Below, one piece after another: positions 55,531 to 64,000 of a stretch of 64,000 bases of DNA. Every line of letters begins with the position of its first letter. Position 1 is the stretch's first letter. The position numbers and the translations under genes are program-made. The stretch is from assembly GCA_023630585.1 (NCBI GenBank), contig CM042542.1, forward strand, positions 24,200,850 through 24,264,849, read 5' to 3'. The notes under the pieces are model-generated. The model was not told the origin of the DNA. It was given only the letters and a program-made list of their open reading frames with translations, and ran no database searches. The DNA comes from Cranoglanis bouderius. Lineage: Eukaryota > Chordata > Actinopteri > Siluriformes > Cranoglanididae.

Positions 55531-56384
55531 ATGTCACAGTTCTTTGACAGTGAAAATAACATAGAGGAGAACGTGTCTGAGACAGAGGATAATGTTGAGA
55601 AGGACCCTGATAATGAGGTATCCTCCTCTGATGAGAATGAGACTCTTAGTGTTGACCCTCTGTTGTCTCTCAACCACCAGCAGACACATTACCTTCCAAA
55701 AATGGAATGTTTTCTGGTCCCTCTCCCCACTTGAATGACAGGGTAGGATTTTATGTCCAAGACATAAAATCAGCATTTGAGCTCTTCGTAACACCATCAA
55801 TCGATGAGATACTCGAGATGACAAACTTAGAGGGGAGGCATGTGTATGGGGACAATTGGAAAGACTTGGATGTGACCCACCGTCATTTTGGCAGGAGTGT
55901 ACAAGTCAAAAGGAGAAGCAACAGCAAGCCTTTGGAATGCTGACACTGAATGGGCAATATTTCCAGCCACAATGTCTCTAAAGACATTCTCCAGTGTCAT
56001 ATGCTTTGATGACAGAGAAACAAGGCAGGGCCAACGGGATCATGACTCGCAATAATATGGGATGTATGGGACAAGTAGGTCCAGCGATTAGCCTTTCTTT
56101 ACAATCCAGGCCCCCACGTCACTGTGGATCAATGTCTGGTTGCATTTCGTGGGCGCTGTCCCTTCAGACAATACATACCAAGCAAACCGGCCAAATACAG
56201 TATCAAAATATGGGCAGTATGTGATGCACAGTCCAGCTATGCCTGGAAAATGCAGGTGTACACCGGTAAATCCCCCGGGGAAGTACCTGAAAAAAATCAG
56301 AGCATGAGGGTAGCACTAGACATGTCTGAAGGACTGAATAACATTACATGTGACCCCGCACATTATACATGTTACTATCCTTGA
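55531..56384 (+). pseudogene. piggyBac transposase relic 2
   Basis: The acidic N-terminus MSQFFDSENNIEENVSETED is followed by a frameshift to FELFVTPSIDEILEMTNLEG. Much of the centre is missing. At about 56120-56340 the catalytic region reads VDQCLVAFRGRCPFRQYIPS, KPAKYSIKIWAVCDAQSSYA and WKMQVYTGKSPGEVPEKNQS, then MRVALDMSEGL, which I recognise as the piggyBac 'VDE.LV.FRGRC..rQYIPsKPaKYGIK' block. In this copy the second residue after VD is Q, so the Glu of the VDE motif is lost. The frame ends after a short unrelated stretch. Confidence 0.88.
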
Positions 56385-56390
56385 GAAGAA

Positions 56391-56639
56391 ATTGTTCTTC
56401 TTTCCAAATGTTATAAATAACAAAAAATCTGTACTTAGAAATAATAAAAAGCCATTGAAAAACCAAAAAGATGTTTCTTCCCAATTTTAGGTCAATCAGT
56501 GAGATTTTATAGTGATTTGCATATTTTTCCATAGGCGCACAGAAGGTATTATATGTACTGTATACGGGGTGGGGGGTGGGTGGGGAGTTATGTTTTATTT
56601 AAAGGGCTATTTATGTAGTCAACAAAGAAATATAAAGTA
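56391..56639. other. no recognised feature
   Basis: A+T-rich, with a GGGGTGGGGGGTGGG stretch near 56567. Confidence 0.4.
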
Positions 56640-56644
56640 CCTGA

Positions 56645-57266
56645 TGTTAGAGTTTCCTCTCGCTAGGCGAGCGGTGGACTCGAACACTTCCGCATTCCAC
56701 TGCGCGCTTTCCAGCGCTATTCAAAAACTCTCCGATGGACATGTCGTTCATAAAAACTCACGTGTTGTTTACCTCTGCCATGTGCTTTTTGTTTTCGTTC
56801 ACGTCATGTCTCCGCCTCCTGTGTTTCCCCATGTGCTTATGTTTTCGTTCGTGTCATGTCTCCGCCTCCTTGATTCTCATTGGTTCTTGTTCATTTAATG
56901 TGATTATCGATTCCAGGTGTGTTTGATTTGGTGTATGATTTGTGTGTGGTTAAATACGCCACTCCGTTTCCGCTTCGGCACGGAGTATTAGTTTATCTTA
57001 GTAGTTAATCGGAGTAATAGTTAATCATAGTATTTGTTTAGTTAATCATAGTGTAGTTTGTTAGAGTTTTGATGTGTTTAACCGTGTGCTTTGTTCCGGT
57101 GATTCCCAGATCACTACTCTTGTTTAGTACAGCCTGGATTATAGTTTGTTTTGTTCGTGGTATGGATTCTTATTTTTGAGAATAAACTTTTCTGCATTTA
57201 CTGACGTCTCCCCAGTGCATGCATCCTGACTCCCTCTTCCGTCCTACACGTCTGTGATACGTAACA
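56645..57266 (+). mobile_element. 622-bp solo LTR with 5-bp duplication
   Basis: It starts TGTTAGAGTTTCC and ends ATACGTAACA, flanked by CCTGA (56640-56644 and 57267-57271). It contains a TATA-like TTAAATACGCC (56950) and a poly(A) signal AATAAA (57181), in the order U3-R-U5. No internal retroelement genes flank it, so it is a solo LTR. A 5-bp duplication suits a Ty3/gypsy-like element. Confidence 0.82.
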
Positions 57267-57271
57267 CCTGA

Positions 57272-57533
57272 CACATAAACTTGGGTAAAAATCATATTCT
57301 GGAGGTTTAAATTGCATTCTTGCTGTTGGCCCACGGTCAGTCCACAGTTCATATTATGAATCTTTCCACACAATATCCAAAATAATGTTCTTCTATGCAA
57401 CAATGAATCAAAAACAAAGTACACAACTCTTAATAACCACTGCAAATTTATTGATAATTTTATTATACAAATCGAAGAACAAATGCCAAAAATATTGAAA
57501 AATATATTTATATTTATGTAACAATAAACACAT

Positions 57534-57605
<72 letters not shown>

Positions 57606-57849
57606 TGATTTACCCATGTGTGTCTTTATTTCAAAAGGTTATTCCATAACCTTCCAGCCAATCAGACTCAAGTATTCAGACAGACCATGGTATAATATCA
57701 AATATTACGTAGGTCTGTACTGATGGACATGTGCAGAAGAACTTTAAAGTGTCATTAAAGAAAAATGATTATTGACAAATCAACATTTTATGAACACCTC
57801 AAATCTGAAATGGTGGATGATAGCTAGATGGGAGATTAATTTATTTATT
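57272..57849. other. A+T-rich, with (AT)n at 57538-57600
   Basis: About 30 AT units. Otherwise no recognised feature. The tyrosine/isoleucine frame is an artefact. Confidence 0.6.
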
Positions 57850-58466
57850 GCCTAGACAGCAAAACTGCCGTCAGAGGCCCACCCGTGGCAAGCCACTGAA
57901 GGCGTGCCACCCAAAAAACGCTAGCGGACCGACAGGTCATTGTTAGCTGGGATAGGAGAAAGGGTAAATCTGGAAGAAACCTTGAGAGGAACCAGACTCA
58001 AAAGGGAACCCATCCTCATCTGGGTGACACCGGATAGTGTGATTATAAATAAATAAATCCCTTCTATAAATGTACCAGTACTACATGGTCAAATAGTGCA
58101 GTTGTGAAACCATGAAAATTCATTACAGTTTTTATATGAAGACTGTTTTGTTGAACATCACAACTGTTCACTGATGGAGACTTGAGTGCCGAACTGTTTG
58201 TAGTAATTGCAGTCTTAGACATCATAGCATAACTGTTCATATGAATTGAGGTCCAAAGCCATCTTTATGGTTTTTAAGTGGTACCATCCTCAGTACTCTC
58301 AATGATCTTTAGGCTGCACCATGTGGGGCCTCAGCAGCAGCATGTGACTTCCAATTGATGAGAACTCCAACCAGAAGTAGGGCATCAGGATGGATCGGGC
58401 CGGTCCAGTGAGCAGAAGGGGTCGGGATCACTGGCATCTCAGGAGTATCATGTGTAGCTTGACAGA

Positions 58467-58523
<57 letters not shown>

Positions 58524-59165
58524 GGAGAGTGAGAGAGAGAGAGAGGGAGAGTGAGAGGGAGAGATTATTAGGTATGATTATTGTCCCGTAATGGTTAAGG
58601 ACAGTGTACTTTGCATAAATGAAAGCAGGGACTCCGGCAAGACTAGCTATGACAGGATAACTAAAAGGGAGAGCCAGAAGGTAACACAGACATGAGGGCT
58701 CCCTGGGACAAGGCGGCCAGCCACCCCACCACCAACAAACCTTGGTGGACGCCTGAAGGTGGGGGGGTGACAGCATCCAGACATCCCAGTTCACCACAAC
58801 ACACTATGCTCGTGAGACCTCTAGATCTGCTCCTTTACCTAAGGAAAAAACTATTCACGAAAGGCTTGATTAAACAAATATGTTTTCAGCCTGGACTTAA
58901 ACACTGAGACTGTGTCTGAGTCCCGAACACTAATTGGAAGGCTGTTCCATAACTGTGGGGCTTTGTAAGAGAAAGCTCTTCCCCCTGCTGTAGCCTTCAC
59001 TATTCGAGGTACCGACAAATAGCCTGCACCTTTGGGTCGAAGTAGGCGTGGCGGATCATAAAAGTCCAAAAGTTCGCTTAGGTACTGTGGCGCGAAGCCA
59101 TTTAGTGCTTTATAAGTCAATAGTAGTATTTTATAATCAATGCGAAATTTCACTGGGAGCCAATG
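57850..59165 (-). mobile_element. L2-type LINE, inverted, 5'-truncated
   Basis: The minus strand carries the last 100 codons of ORF2 (RIDYKILLLTYKALNGFAPQ, GAGYLSVPRIVKATAGGRAF, FKSRLKTYLFNQAFRE) ending at 58851, then the 3' UTR with (GA)n at 58463-58560, and the tail with GGTTCCTCTCAAGGTTTCTTCC. It is close to the 10-13 kb copy. The 3' end near 57850 is joined to an unrelated G+C-richer stretch (57860-57960). Confidence 0.88.
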
Positions 59166-59559
59166 CAGTGTGGAAAAACCTGGTCGCTTTGTTGATTCAC
59201 ATAAACAGCAGATTAGATACGCTCAGTTTACGGGTCCAGATTTCCGCTGTATTTTGTTAAAGGTCCTTGGTCATGACGTCACCGAGGAAGTTTTAATCGC
59301 AGGCATTCTGACACTGGGTTTAACCCATGATAGTGTCCAGGGCACAGGTACAGCAGGGGATCCGTTTGAATATGCCTGGGCCGAGCCGGATTATCTTGCT
59401 AACTTTTATGCTGAGTTATGCACATTTCCGCAGCGGAGAACTCGAGGGAAGCAGGATATTTCACATGCAGCTAACACTAAACAACACGCCCACGAATCTC
59501 CTAGCTCGTTTTTAATTCGCTTCCAGAGTGAATGGGAAAACAATTCACGTTTCACGTAA
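59166..59559 (+). pseudogene. possible retroviral-type Gag (capsid) fragment
   Basis: One open frame shows a capsid-like pattern in its second half: NFYAELCTFPQRR, then a Gln/His stretch, then HESPSSFLIRFQSEWE, similar in style to the 'esP..Fl.Rl...w' element of retroviral and LTR-element Gag capsids. It abuts the L2 5' truncation. There is no zinc knuckle, protease or polymerase nearby. Identification is tentative and the piece is isolated and incomplete. Confidence 0.35.
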
Positions 59560-60400
59560 AGCCCAATGACCACAATCGACTGTGGAACGTTTTAAAGAGA
59601 AACAGAGCTTGTCAGTGTGTTTAACATCACTGTGCATGAAATCACTAAACATTACAGTCTGACTTGGAAACCAGGTGAACAGAGATGTTTTGCCATCTAG
59701 TGGATGCCTCTTTTAATCCTCTAGATGTACATAAGCTACACCAGCGAGTGTGTAAATAATGCCGCTTGTGTAGCAGCTGAGCAGGTACACGTGGTGAAAG
59801 TGAAGTATAGTTGTGCCTTAACACTTCTTACTCTAAATACTAGCTAGCTAGTAAGTTAGCCACTACCTTTTTCTGTTTCAGTATAAATATTTATTCCACT
59901 TCAGATAGGTACCGCAGTGGGCATGTTTTTCAAATTTGGATTTGATTTCTGGGCTGTGGTGAAAAGGTAGGTATGTCGCATTTTTTCATTTCTTGTAAAT
60001 ATGCAAACAAGATGTTCCCAACAGCTTTTAGCTTTAATAATAACACATTTTACAAAAAGGTCTTCTGCTTATTTTTTCTCACTTCAGATTCATTTTGGGG
60101 CTAAAATTAATGAGCGATCTTTATGTGTATCAGCAATTATGACATTATATGCTAGTAACAAGAAGAGGGTAGATTTAAGATCGGTGAACGTTCCTGATGT
60201 ACTGCTAATTATGGATCATGGAGATTTTCCCAGGTGCTGCAAATTTAATAAATTTTAATAAAACAAGCAGTTTTAGAGTGCAGTGTTAAAAATGTTAAAA
60301 ACAAAAGATTAATTTACAACACTGCAAAAGAAAGCATAGAAAAATTTCACAGGAAGTACTGCACTGTTTCCAACAAACCAACAATAGAACTAATTGTAAT
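59560..60400. other. no recognised feature
   Basis: A+T-rich with an unsupported 85-codon frame at 60001. Confidence 0.45.
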
Positions 60401-60404
60401 ATTA

Positions 60405-62195
60405 TGTAGCGAATTTAGCTCAAATGGGTGAAATATATCTATATATCTAATCAAAGCATGTTCTGATTAGTTATGGATATAAATCGACCATGAAAGGGAA
60501 TGTTATGTTAATTACTGACTTACTGTAGTCTAGCTTTAGAATTAAATGCGAAGCGGCTTGATCTGTTTGTCCACCAAACAGGGCAATCTTCGTATTACTC
60601 TAAAAGAATAAATTATTCTTCTGGCCATGAAGTATAGTTTATTCTATGTTGTTATTAAAAGAAATACAGCGCGTAGCGAAGAGCAACGTTGAAAGTGAAC
60701 CTTGTCATAAGTAAAAACAGAGACGATCCAGCGTGATAATAATGGATTTTAATAACTACGTGAAACTACTGATATACACAACTAGGTCTAAACAAATAAT
60801 ACATATATACAGGAAAAGTGAAAGAAACAAAAGAAAAGTGATGAAGATAACAGCATGGCAGAGAACACACAACAGTTTAACCTCAAGAATCAACAATGAA
60901 TTAATTCACCTTAAACAGGGGCATGGGCTTCAGAAGGACGCATCTATAGATCAATTAGAATTTATGCTTGCATAGGCATATGTCGTTTCATGAGGGTCCT
61001 TGGTCCGAAGATTTCGTGGGGAGTCTGCTGAATCCTCCAGGTCGGTAGAATCTGGGTAAAATGGAGTTGGGTCTCGCCAAAGTAGAAAGAAGAAAGAAAG
61101 CAGTAATTGCCACGTGGTTAACGAGACAAAAGAAGAGTCGGAGGAGCACCGGAAAAGAGGGCAGAAGAGAGAAAGTCCGCAGAAAGTGAAGAAAAAGCGA
61201 AAAGCGAAGAGGAACACGTGTCGCTGTCTTTTATGGATAATGCCAACGTACACGCCTCACTGAGCTGCTGGCGAATCCAGAGAGAGAAGAAAGTTCTGGG
61301 GGAAGAACTTTCTTTGTCTGTTCCGGAGCGGGATCGCATGTCAAGGCGGGGTTTGTATTAGCTTTGGATTAGAATGAAATTTAGAAAAGTATAGAATGAT
61401 ACATCCCATCGTCATATAGTCATAAATCGGCGTATTAAGAGACAATTATTTTGATACCAAATTCAATGAGTATAGGAGACATTGAACAGTGAAAGATCTT
61501 TAGACATGGTTACAGACAACTTAAAATTATATCCTAACTCAAACTATCTAAAATCATTATAGCTAGGTTACCTAAGCACACAATACATGCATATATGAAT
61601 ACATTAGAACTATCCTAGACATATGATTACACGTTACATTCAAGAAACATTTTCATTGTGTGTGCGTGAGGGTGTGTATGGCCAGAAGAGGGGGCTGGTG
61701 TTCTTCTACCGTCCCACCGGTATTTGGTCAACTGATGGTGCTGGGGGGGGGGGGGGGGGGGATTAGGGGAAAGATGAGTCCTCCCAGCATCTTCGGCACC
61801 AATGGTAATCCACAGGGTTCTAAATCAGAGATTAGATCAGAGAGTTACAGGCTTTCTGTTGAGTTTAGTTGACCCATGGTGATTCACCCAATCTTGAAAT
61901 TTTCCAGACATTCACACACGTTACGTTCAAGAAAGGTTTCTCCATTGTGGGTTCTGTGTGGGTGTGTGGGTGTGTGTCTGAAAAGGGGGGTCGTAACACC
62001 CCCCCCCCCCCCCCCCCCCCCCCCCCGGGAGCATTCCAATGGCATCTGGTATGAAGAGAAGGGGGTTACTCCCGGTCAAACTGGGGCCAGAGTGGTCGTT
62101 AACTGATAACTGGGTTCACAGCTCAAAGAAACAAGGAAACTTCTGTGCTGGTTCAGGTTGATTCAGAAATCAGTTTGATACCGTCAAACGTTACA
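60405..62195. mobile_element. solo LTR (same family as 2937-4895), copy 2
   Basis: It starts TGTAGCGAATTTAGC and ends CAAACGTTACA, 1791 bp, flanked by ATTA (60401-60404 and 62196-62199). Shared blocks with copy 1 include 'gtgaaatatatctatatatc', 'ccagaagagggggctgg', 'gtcccaccgg' and 'gaaatcagtttga'. It has a G-run (61743-61761) and a C-run (61999-62026). No genes inside; the short frames are unsupported. Confidence 0.82.
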
Positions 62196-62469
62196 ATTAT
62201 ATTATTTTAATCCCCTGCTCCCCTATGGCCAAGGATGGGAATAGGTGCAGTCAAAAGTTAAATGTTTTGACTTTTTGACTTAAATATCTGACTCCAATAT
62301 TCAATTACACATCTGACTCCATTTTATAATAACTGTAAACTATCTGACTCCAATTTACTAGGTAGCTTAATGCTCCTGATTCTAAACATTAACCTTTTAG
62401 TTAGTGCTGGAAGTGTAATATCTCAGTGTTCAATTATACATTTACTTTAAACAGCTTTATAGTAAGTTT

Positions 62470-62850
62470 TAGTTTCCCCAATTCCGAAAAAGTTGGGACA
62501 GTATGGAAAATGCCAATAAAATAAAGAGGAGTGAGTTGTAAATGTACTTTGACTTGTATTTAAACAAAAAATGTATAAAGACAAGGTATTTGATGTTTTA
62601 CCTAATCAACTGCATAGTTTTTTTTGAAGATAAACGTTTATTTTGAAATTGATGCATGCAACACGTTCCAAAAAATTTGGGATGAGGCAATTTAGGACTA
62701 ATAGCGATGTGAGAAGTTGAAATAAGAAGGTGATGTGAAACAGGTGAGGCAATCGTCTGATCACAGTATATAAGGAGCCTCCAAAAAAGGCCTAGTCCTT
62801 CAAGAGTAATTATGGGTCGAGGCTCACCAGTCTGCCAATGTCGTGGAAAC
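62470..62850 (+). mobile_element. non-autonomous DNA element fragment (family N2), copy 2
   Basis: 'tccgaaaaagttgggacagt', 'tttgggatgaggcaattt', 'gtgatgtgaaacaggtgagg' and 'gcctagtccttcaag' are blocks of a familiar fish repeat related to 34200-34355. Confidence 0.55.
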
Positions 62851-63454
62851 TCATCTTCAGCAAAAATAAAAACTTCTGAGTCTCGAGGTTTTTGATGGCA
62901 AAAAGGTGTTAGACTTTATTACCATAGTAACAAGCTGAGGTGTCTGCAGATCATCTGATGAGTACAATGTCCATGCTTTTATACAATTCTAAAACAATGA
63001 GGTCATAAGGCAGGGTTTTTCCATTTTTTCTTTTGGTCACATTTCTGACGTCTCGCCACAATTTTGTTTCTTTCTCCATTTCTTATCTATAATTGTGGTG
63101 CCAACTTATTTTTTCAAAAAAGTTTTTATTTTACTGATTTATGTCATGGATTTCAACAGTACATCTTAAGAAATCCCTAATATCAAACTGATACAGACTT
63201 CAAAAGACAGAGTAAAAACTCAGTGTCTTTATGCAGGTGCAGAGATGATTTTTCTGGGAAATAACAGAGCAAAGCCTAGAAGAAAGAGATACTTTTATAA
63301 CTGAAGAAAGGGTCTCAGTGATCTCACCAGCTAGACCCACTTTGATTTTAGCTTCTTTGATTAACACATTCTCTCTTATGATCTCATATACTGGTCACAC
63401 ATTAATAGATATTACTTGCATGTACCATTTGCTTTTTGAAAATATACCATACTA
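62851..63454. other. no recognised feature
   Basis: A+T-rich. Confidence 0.45.
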
Positions 63455-63493
63455 ACACACACACACACACACACACATACACACACACACACA

Positions 63494-63532
<39 letters not shown>
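63455..63532 (+). repeat. (CA)n microsatellite with TACA interruptions
   Basis: About 37 dinucleotide units with two TA interruptions. Confidence 0.95.
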
Positions 63533-64000
63533 CCTTGAACATTGGTACATCTCCTCTAACACAGGTGGCCTTGCTCAACACAACTTGCACATTAGGGTAC
63601 ACAGTCCTTTGTGTACAACATTCTGTATTTCTCTAACTTCTGCAGTTTGAACAATGGCCCACTAATAAAGCTTTGTCAATAATAGTGGATACACACTAAC
63701 AAATGACAGATAGCAAATTGGGGAGCTTGGAAGAAAAAGATACAAGCTGTGAGTGAGGAATGTGCTCAGTGATTTCCCACAAGATGGAGTTACATCAATT
63801 TGTCCTATTTTCACCCCCATGAATATTCTCTCATGATTTTCTGATTAATAAAATATTCCATGTACTATTACAACATAATCATGTTTAAATGCTGATTTAA
63901 CATTGTCACTCTCGCTTCATGATTGAAATACATTTCACAATCATTATTAGGCGTTTGATGGATTAAAACATTTCTTATCACTCTGATTATTTTAACTTTT
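63533..64000. other. mostly unrecognised; 63750-63800 matches 40445-40500
   Basis: The shared block has 'gtgagtgaggaatgtg' and 'ctcagtgattt'. It may be an LTR or repeat edge. The window ends without further features. Confidence 0.4.

Larger units (their letters stand above)
54728..56390 (+). mobile_element. second piggyBac element, 5' end and broken transposase
   Basis: It begins at TTAA (54728-54731) with CCCTCCTATTAT and the near-palindrome GGGGTCAATTTGACCCC, the type of end seen on fish piggyBac elements. A SINE (55257-55420) is inserted in the 5' leader. The transposase remnant follows (55531-56384). The matching right end was not found before the LTR at 56645. Confidence 0.75.

Noticed and set aside
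57408..57617. Tyrosine/isoleucine repeat frame
   Set aside because: Translation of (AT)n.
58309..58797. 162-codon minus frame with a serine/leucine run
   Set aside because: It lies in the L2 3' UTR across the (GA)n microsatellite and matches the non-coding tail of the 10-13 kb copy.

Overview
This window looks like a non-coding, repeat-packed stretch of a teleost fish genome. The evidence is spliced gene fragments with GT/AG introns, many Tc1/mariner elements with TA target duplications, L2- and L1-type LINEs, piggyBac and hAT transposases, tRNA-derived SINEs, solo LTRs and long (CA)n/(GT)n, (AT)n and (GATA)n microsatellites. The species cannot be fixed from the sequence alone. No rRNA, CRISPR array, operon or bacterial gene is visible.

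Layout. 0-6 kb: a hAT transposase relic, then a Tc1 fragment (1677-2220) abutting a second Tc1 element (2223-5774) that carries a 1959-bp solo LTR inside it. 7.4-13.3 kb: Tc1 relics, two consistently spliced exons of an unrecognised coiled-coil protein (minus strand), a SINE and a long L2 LINE. 15.7-18.9 kb (minus): exons of gas8/drc4 (nexin-dynein regulatory complex subunit of motile cilia), apparently broken by insertions and missing exons. 19.3-21.3 kb: two different LINE remnants meeting tail to tail. 21.6-28.5 kb: mostly featureless, with dispersed non-autonomous repeats. 28.8-33.4 kb: a LINE split by a Tc1 element that is itself split by another Tc1 element, plus a small poly(A)-tailed insert with a 13-bp duplication. 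34.4-38.0 kb: a minisatellite and a piggyBac relic interrupted by a Tc1 copy with an uninterrupted 321-codon transposase. 39.2-40.1 kb (minus): a spliced gene fragment that may contain a recombinase-type core-binding domain. 40.5-43.3 kb: a hAT element with inverted subterminal repeats. 44.6-48.6 kb (+): C-terminal exons of ckap5 (ch-TOG/XMAP215), probably a pseudogene. 50.3-53.6 kb: four more Tc1 elements or pieces, one with an intact transposase. 54.3-57.3 kb: a SINE, a second piggyBac relic and a 622-bp solo LTR with a CCTGA duplication. 57.8-59.6 kb: an inverted L2 tail and a Gag-like fragment. 60.4-62.2 kb: a second solo LTR of the family seen at 2.9 kb. The rest is A+T-rich sequence and microsatellites.

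The genes do not form a pathway. gas8 and ckap5 are both cytoskeletal but unrelated, and both look decayed. The main value of the window is a layered insertion history: several insertions have exact target duplications, one has its empty site preserved elsewhere in the window, and two Tc1 copies keep uninterrupted transposase frames with all three catalytic residues. I found no convincing new biological system. The best leads are the spliced 39-40 kb gene fragment, the unrecognised exons at 8.8-9.35 kb, the gas8 exon insertion, and the two possibly active Tc1 copies.
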